Assembly: GCA_965219125.1 (NCBI GenBank)
Contig: CBDCMO010000002.1
Coordinates: 1,860,001-1,924,000, forward strand
Origin: JBBSOK01 sp965219125
GTDB taxonomy: Bacteria > Bacteroidota > Bacteroidia > Flavobacteriales > Flavobacteriaceae
Length of the DNA: 64,000 bases
Direction of reading: 5' to 3'
The notes beneath the pieces are model-generated. The model saw nothing but the letters and a program-made list of their open reading frames with translations, was not told the DNA's origin and did no database searches. Numbering within the stretch: the first letter of the stretch is position 1; each line of letters starts with the position of its first letter. The translations under genes and the position numbers were made by a program. Positions 62,465 to 64,000 of the stretch are shown here, in pieces.

Positions 62465-63037
62465 ATGAAAAATCTTATACTCATAATTTTCTTATTTATT
62501 TCAACTTTAAGTTTTGCGCAAAAAGATATTATTACCATTTACCTAAAAAACGGAGAAAGCTTTAAAACGGAAAAAATTTCAGAAAAAAAGAACAATTTCA
62601 AATTTAAAGATGTAGAAGGAAATTCTCAAGAAATTGAAATTTCTAAAGTCGATAAAATTATTTCAACTGGTAAAAAAGAAAAAAATAATTATACCAAAAT
62701 GTATATAACGTATTCCGAAAAGAAAGGAGCTTTGATGGAAGAGATCGTAAACGGAAAAGTCAATTTATATAAATTTACCGAATCGTCTTTTGGTCCACCA
62801 ATGGGCACAATGGGGCCTTCAAGAACTGTCACCATTACCTATTATGCAAAAAGAGATAACGAATCTGTCGCCACATATTTACAAGGAAACAATGTTGCGT
62901 ATGGTAGTTATAGAAAAAACTTACAAGATTATTTTAAAGATTGCGCCGCTGTTTTAGCTATGGTAAAAGAAGATAATTTTAAGAGAAGTAAAATTGACGA
63001 GGTTGTTGAATTTTATAATTCAAATTGTGCTAAATAG
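62465..63037 (+). CDS. secreted hypothetical protein (190 aa)
   Basis: About 190 aa from the ATG at 62465 (an ATG at 62459 is equally possible). The signal peptide is KNLILIIFLFISTLSFAQ. The next 60 residues (ITIYLKNGESFKTEKISEKK, then FKFKDVEGNSQEIEISKVDK) look like a small beta fold of the kind that starts many secreted Bacteroidota proteins of unknown role. The C-terminal half is not recognised. The ATG at 62330 overlaps the RNase H gene and is not used. Confidence 0.75.
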   Translation: MKNLILIIFLFISTLSFAQKDIITIYLKNGESFKTEKISEKKNNFKFKDVEGNSQEIEISKVDKIISTGKKEKNNYTKMYITYSEKKGALMEEIVNGKVNLYKFTESSFGPPMGTMGPSRTVTITYYAKRDNESVATYLQGNNVAYGSYRKNLQDYFKDCAAVLAMVKEDNFKRSKIDEVVEFYNSNCAK

Positions 63038-63067
63038 CGAGCGATAATTTTTTAAAATTCTTGCTTT

Positions 63068-63101
63068 AAAAACCTTCGAAGAAAATTATTGGAAGGTTTT
63101 T
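63068..63101 (+). terminator. terminator after the 190-aa gene
   Basis: AAAAACCTTC (63068-63077) pairs with GAAGGTTTTT (63092-63101), a 10-bp stem with a T-rich tail (ATTTTT), 31 bp past the stop. Confidence 0.8.
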
Positions 63102-63129
63102 ATTTTTCAATAAAACAATTTCAAAATAG

Positions 63130-63137
63130 TATCTTTG
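63130..63137 (+). promoter_or_regulatory. candidate -7 box for the PfkB-family gene
   Basis: TATCTTTG is a full match to TAnnTTTG, 23 bp before the ATG at 63161. No TTTG -33 box is seen at the ideal spacing. Confidence 0.55.
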
Positions 63138-63160
63138 CACCTTCATTTCAAAAACCCATA

Positions 63161-64000
63161 ATGAGCAAACTCGTAATTGTAGGCACGGTTGCCTTTGATG
63201 CTATTGAAACACCTTTTGGCAAAACAGATAAAATTCTAGGCGGTGCAGCTACTTTTATAGGCTTGGCAGCTTCACAGTTTAATGTAGATGGCGCAATAGT
63301 TTCAGTTGTTGGTGGCGATTTTCCCCAAGAAGATATAAATATGCTTTCTGAAAAAGGAATGGACGTAAGCTCTTTGGAAATTATAAAAGAAGGAAAAACA
63401 TTTTTCTGGAGCGGCAAATATCATAACGATATGAATAGCCGCGACACCTTGGCAACAGAACTTAACGTACTTGCCGATTTTCAACCCGTTGTTCCTGAAA
63501 ATTATAAAGATGCCAAAGTAGTAATGCTTGGCAACTTACATCCAATGGTGCAAATGAGCGTTTTGGAACAAATGGATAAAAAACCAGCGCTAACGATTCT
63601 TGACACCATGAATTTTTGGATGGATTGCGCACTTCCAGAATTAAAGCAAGTTATTGCTAAAGTTGATGTTATTACAATTAACGACGAAGAAGCTCGACAA
63701 TTAACTGGCGAATATGCGCTTGTAACTGCAGCAAAGAAAATCCACGAAATGGGCCCAAAATACGTGGTTATAAAAAAAGGAGAGCACGGCGCATTATTGT
63801 TTCATAATAATGAAATGTTCTACGCTCCTGCCCTTCCATTAGCCGAAGTTTTTGATCCAACCGGCGCTGGCGATACATTCGCTGGTGGCTTTGCAGGCTT
63901 TCTTGCAAAAACAGACGATTACAGTTTCGAAAATATGAAAACAGCAATAATATACGGCTCAACATTAGCTTCATTCTGTGTAGAAAAATTTGGAACAGAA
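63161..64000 (+). CDS. PfkB family carbohydrate kinase, cut by window end
   Basis: 280 codons from the ATG at 63161, open to the window end. The N-terminal SKLVIVGTVAFDAIETPFGK and LGGAATFIGLAASQ form the sugar-binding half. ITINDEEARQLTG and VVIKKGEHGALLF are typical of the family, and the ATP/anion-hole motif DPTGAGDTFAGGFAGFL with the catalytic Asp is complete. The last part (about 25 residues in most relatives) is missing. The sugar cannot be named: adenosine kinase-, ribokinase- and sulfofructose-type relatives all share this layout. Confidence 0.93.
   Translation, partial: MSKLVIVGTVAFDAIETPFGKTDKILGGAATFIGLAASQFNVDGAIVSVVGGDFPQEDINMLSEKGMDVSSLEIIKEGKTFFWSGKYHNDMNSRDTLATELNVLADFQPVVPENYKDAKVVMLGNLHPMVQMSVLEQMDKKPALTILDTMNFWMDCALPELKQVIAKVDVITINDEEARQLTGEYALVTAAKKIHEMGPKYVVIKKGEHGALLFHNNEMFYAPALPLAEVFDPTGAGDTFAGGFAGFLAKTDDYSFENMKTAIIYGSTLASFCVEKFGTE

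Noticed and set aside
1..64000. tRNA, rRNA or riboswitch genes
   Set aside because: I looked for cloverleaf-type and conserved rRNA or riboswitch cores by eye and saw none; a covariance-model search would be needed to be certain.

Overview
This window is a low-GC bacterial chromosome segment from the Bacteroidota, most likely the family Flavobacteriaceae. The evidence for that is: type IX secretion (T9SS) type-A C-terminal sorting domains on three secreted proteins; an IPExxxVDY-family protein; the complete MoxR-DUF58-BatABCDE operon; an acpP-fabF-rnc-pyk gene order; and several promoter -7 boxes of the form TAnnTTTG with little sign of Shine-Dalgarno sites. Several genes appear to start at TTG or GTG. 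The genus cannot be fixed from the sequence alone. I saw no rRNA, tRNA, prophage, insertion sequence or CRISPR array.

Layout. 0-6 kb: a truncated alpha/beta hydrolase behind a tetR gene whose promoter carries a clear palindromic operator, then a YheT-like hydrolase, yicC-gmk-nadD with a terminator, and gpsA. 6-10 kb: an apparent operon of four small uncharacterised genes, pheS, a DUF1016/PDDEXK nuclease gene broken at an A8 tract, and a conserved hypothetical gene. 10-15 kb: CvpA, a ClC channel, and a carbonic anhydrase-SulP pair that looks like a bicarbonate uptake module. 15-24.5 kb: the Bat operon on the minus strand (moxR, DUF58, a DUF4381-like gene, batA-B-C-D-E), with repeat elements lodged inside it. 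24.8-31 kb: an SDR oxidoreductase, an AlbA_2-domain protein, a T9SS cargo protein, and a compact SPFH-GYF / zinc-ribbon membrane protein / PPP-type phosphatase cluster.

31-34 kb: ALDH7-like dehydrogenase, 3-hydroxyanthranilate dioxygenase and a CAP-domain lipoprotein, then the only long gene-free stretch (about 750 bp). 34.7-43.5 kb: a giant alpha-2-macroglobulin lipoprotein and penicillin-binding protein 1C, with a RelE/ParE toxin-antitoxin pair inserted between them. 43.6-50 kb: a GbsR/MarR regulator with a palindrome in its promoter, driving a tripartite RND efflux operon that ends in a strong terminator. 50-56.5 kb: cutC, a CYTH protein, a DUF2238 membrane protein, dinB, an SH3-type lipoprotein, and a tandem pair of T9SS-exported proteins (M43-like metalloprotease and leucine-rich-repeat protein). 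56.5-64 kb: pyk, IPExxxVDY, rnc, fabF and acpP on the minus strand, diverging from purN, then an RNase H-family gene, a small secreted protein and a PfkB-family sugar kinase cut off by the window end.

Most of the window is ordinary core metabolism and envelope biology. The parts most worth a second look are the SPFH/zinc-ribbon/phosphatase cluster, the small-gene operon at 5.8-7.1 kb, the broken DUF1016 gene with paired 17-bp palindromes inside its reading frame, the toxin-antitoxin insertion between the macroglobulin and PBP1C genes, the promoter-operator overlaps at tetR and gbsR, and several families of short palindromic repeats in the intergenic DNA. I found no clear evidence of a wholly new defence or mobile system.
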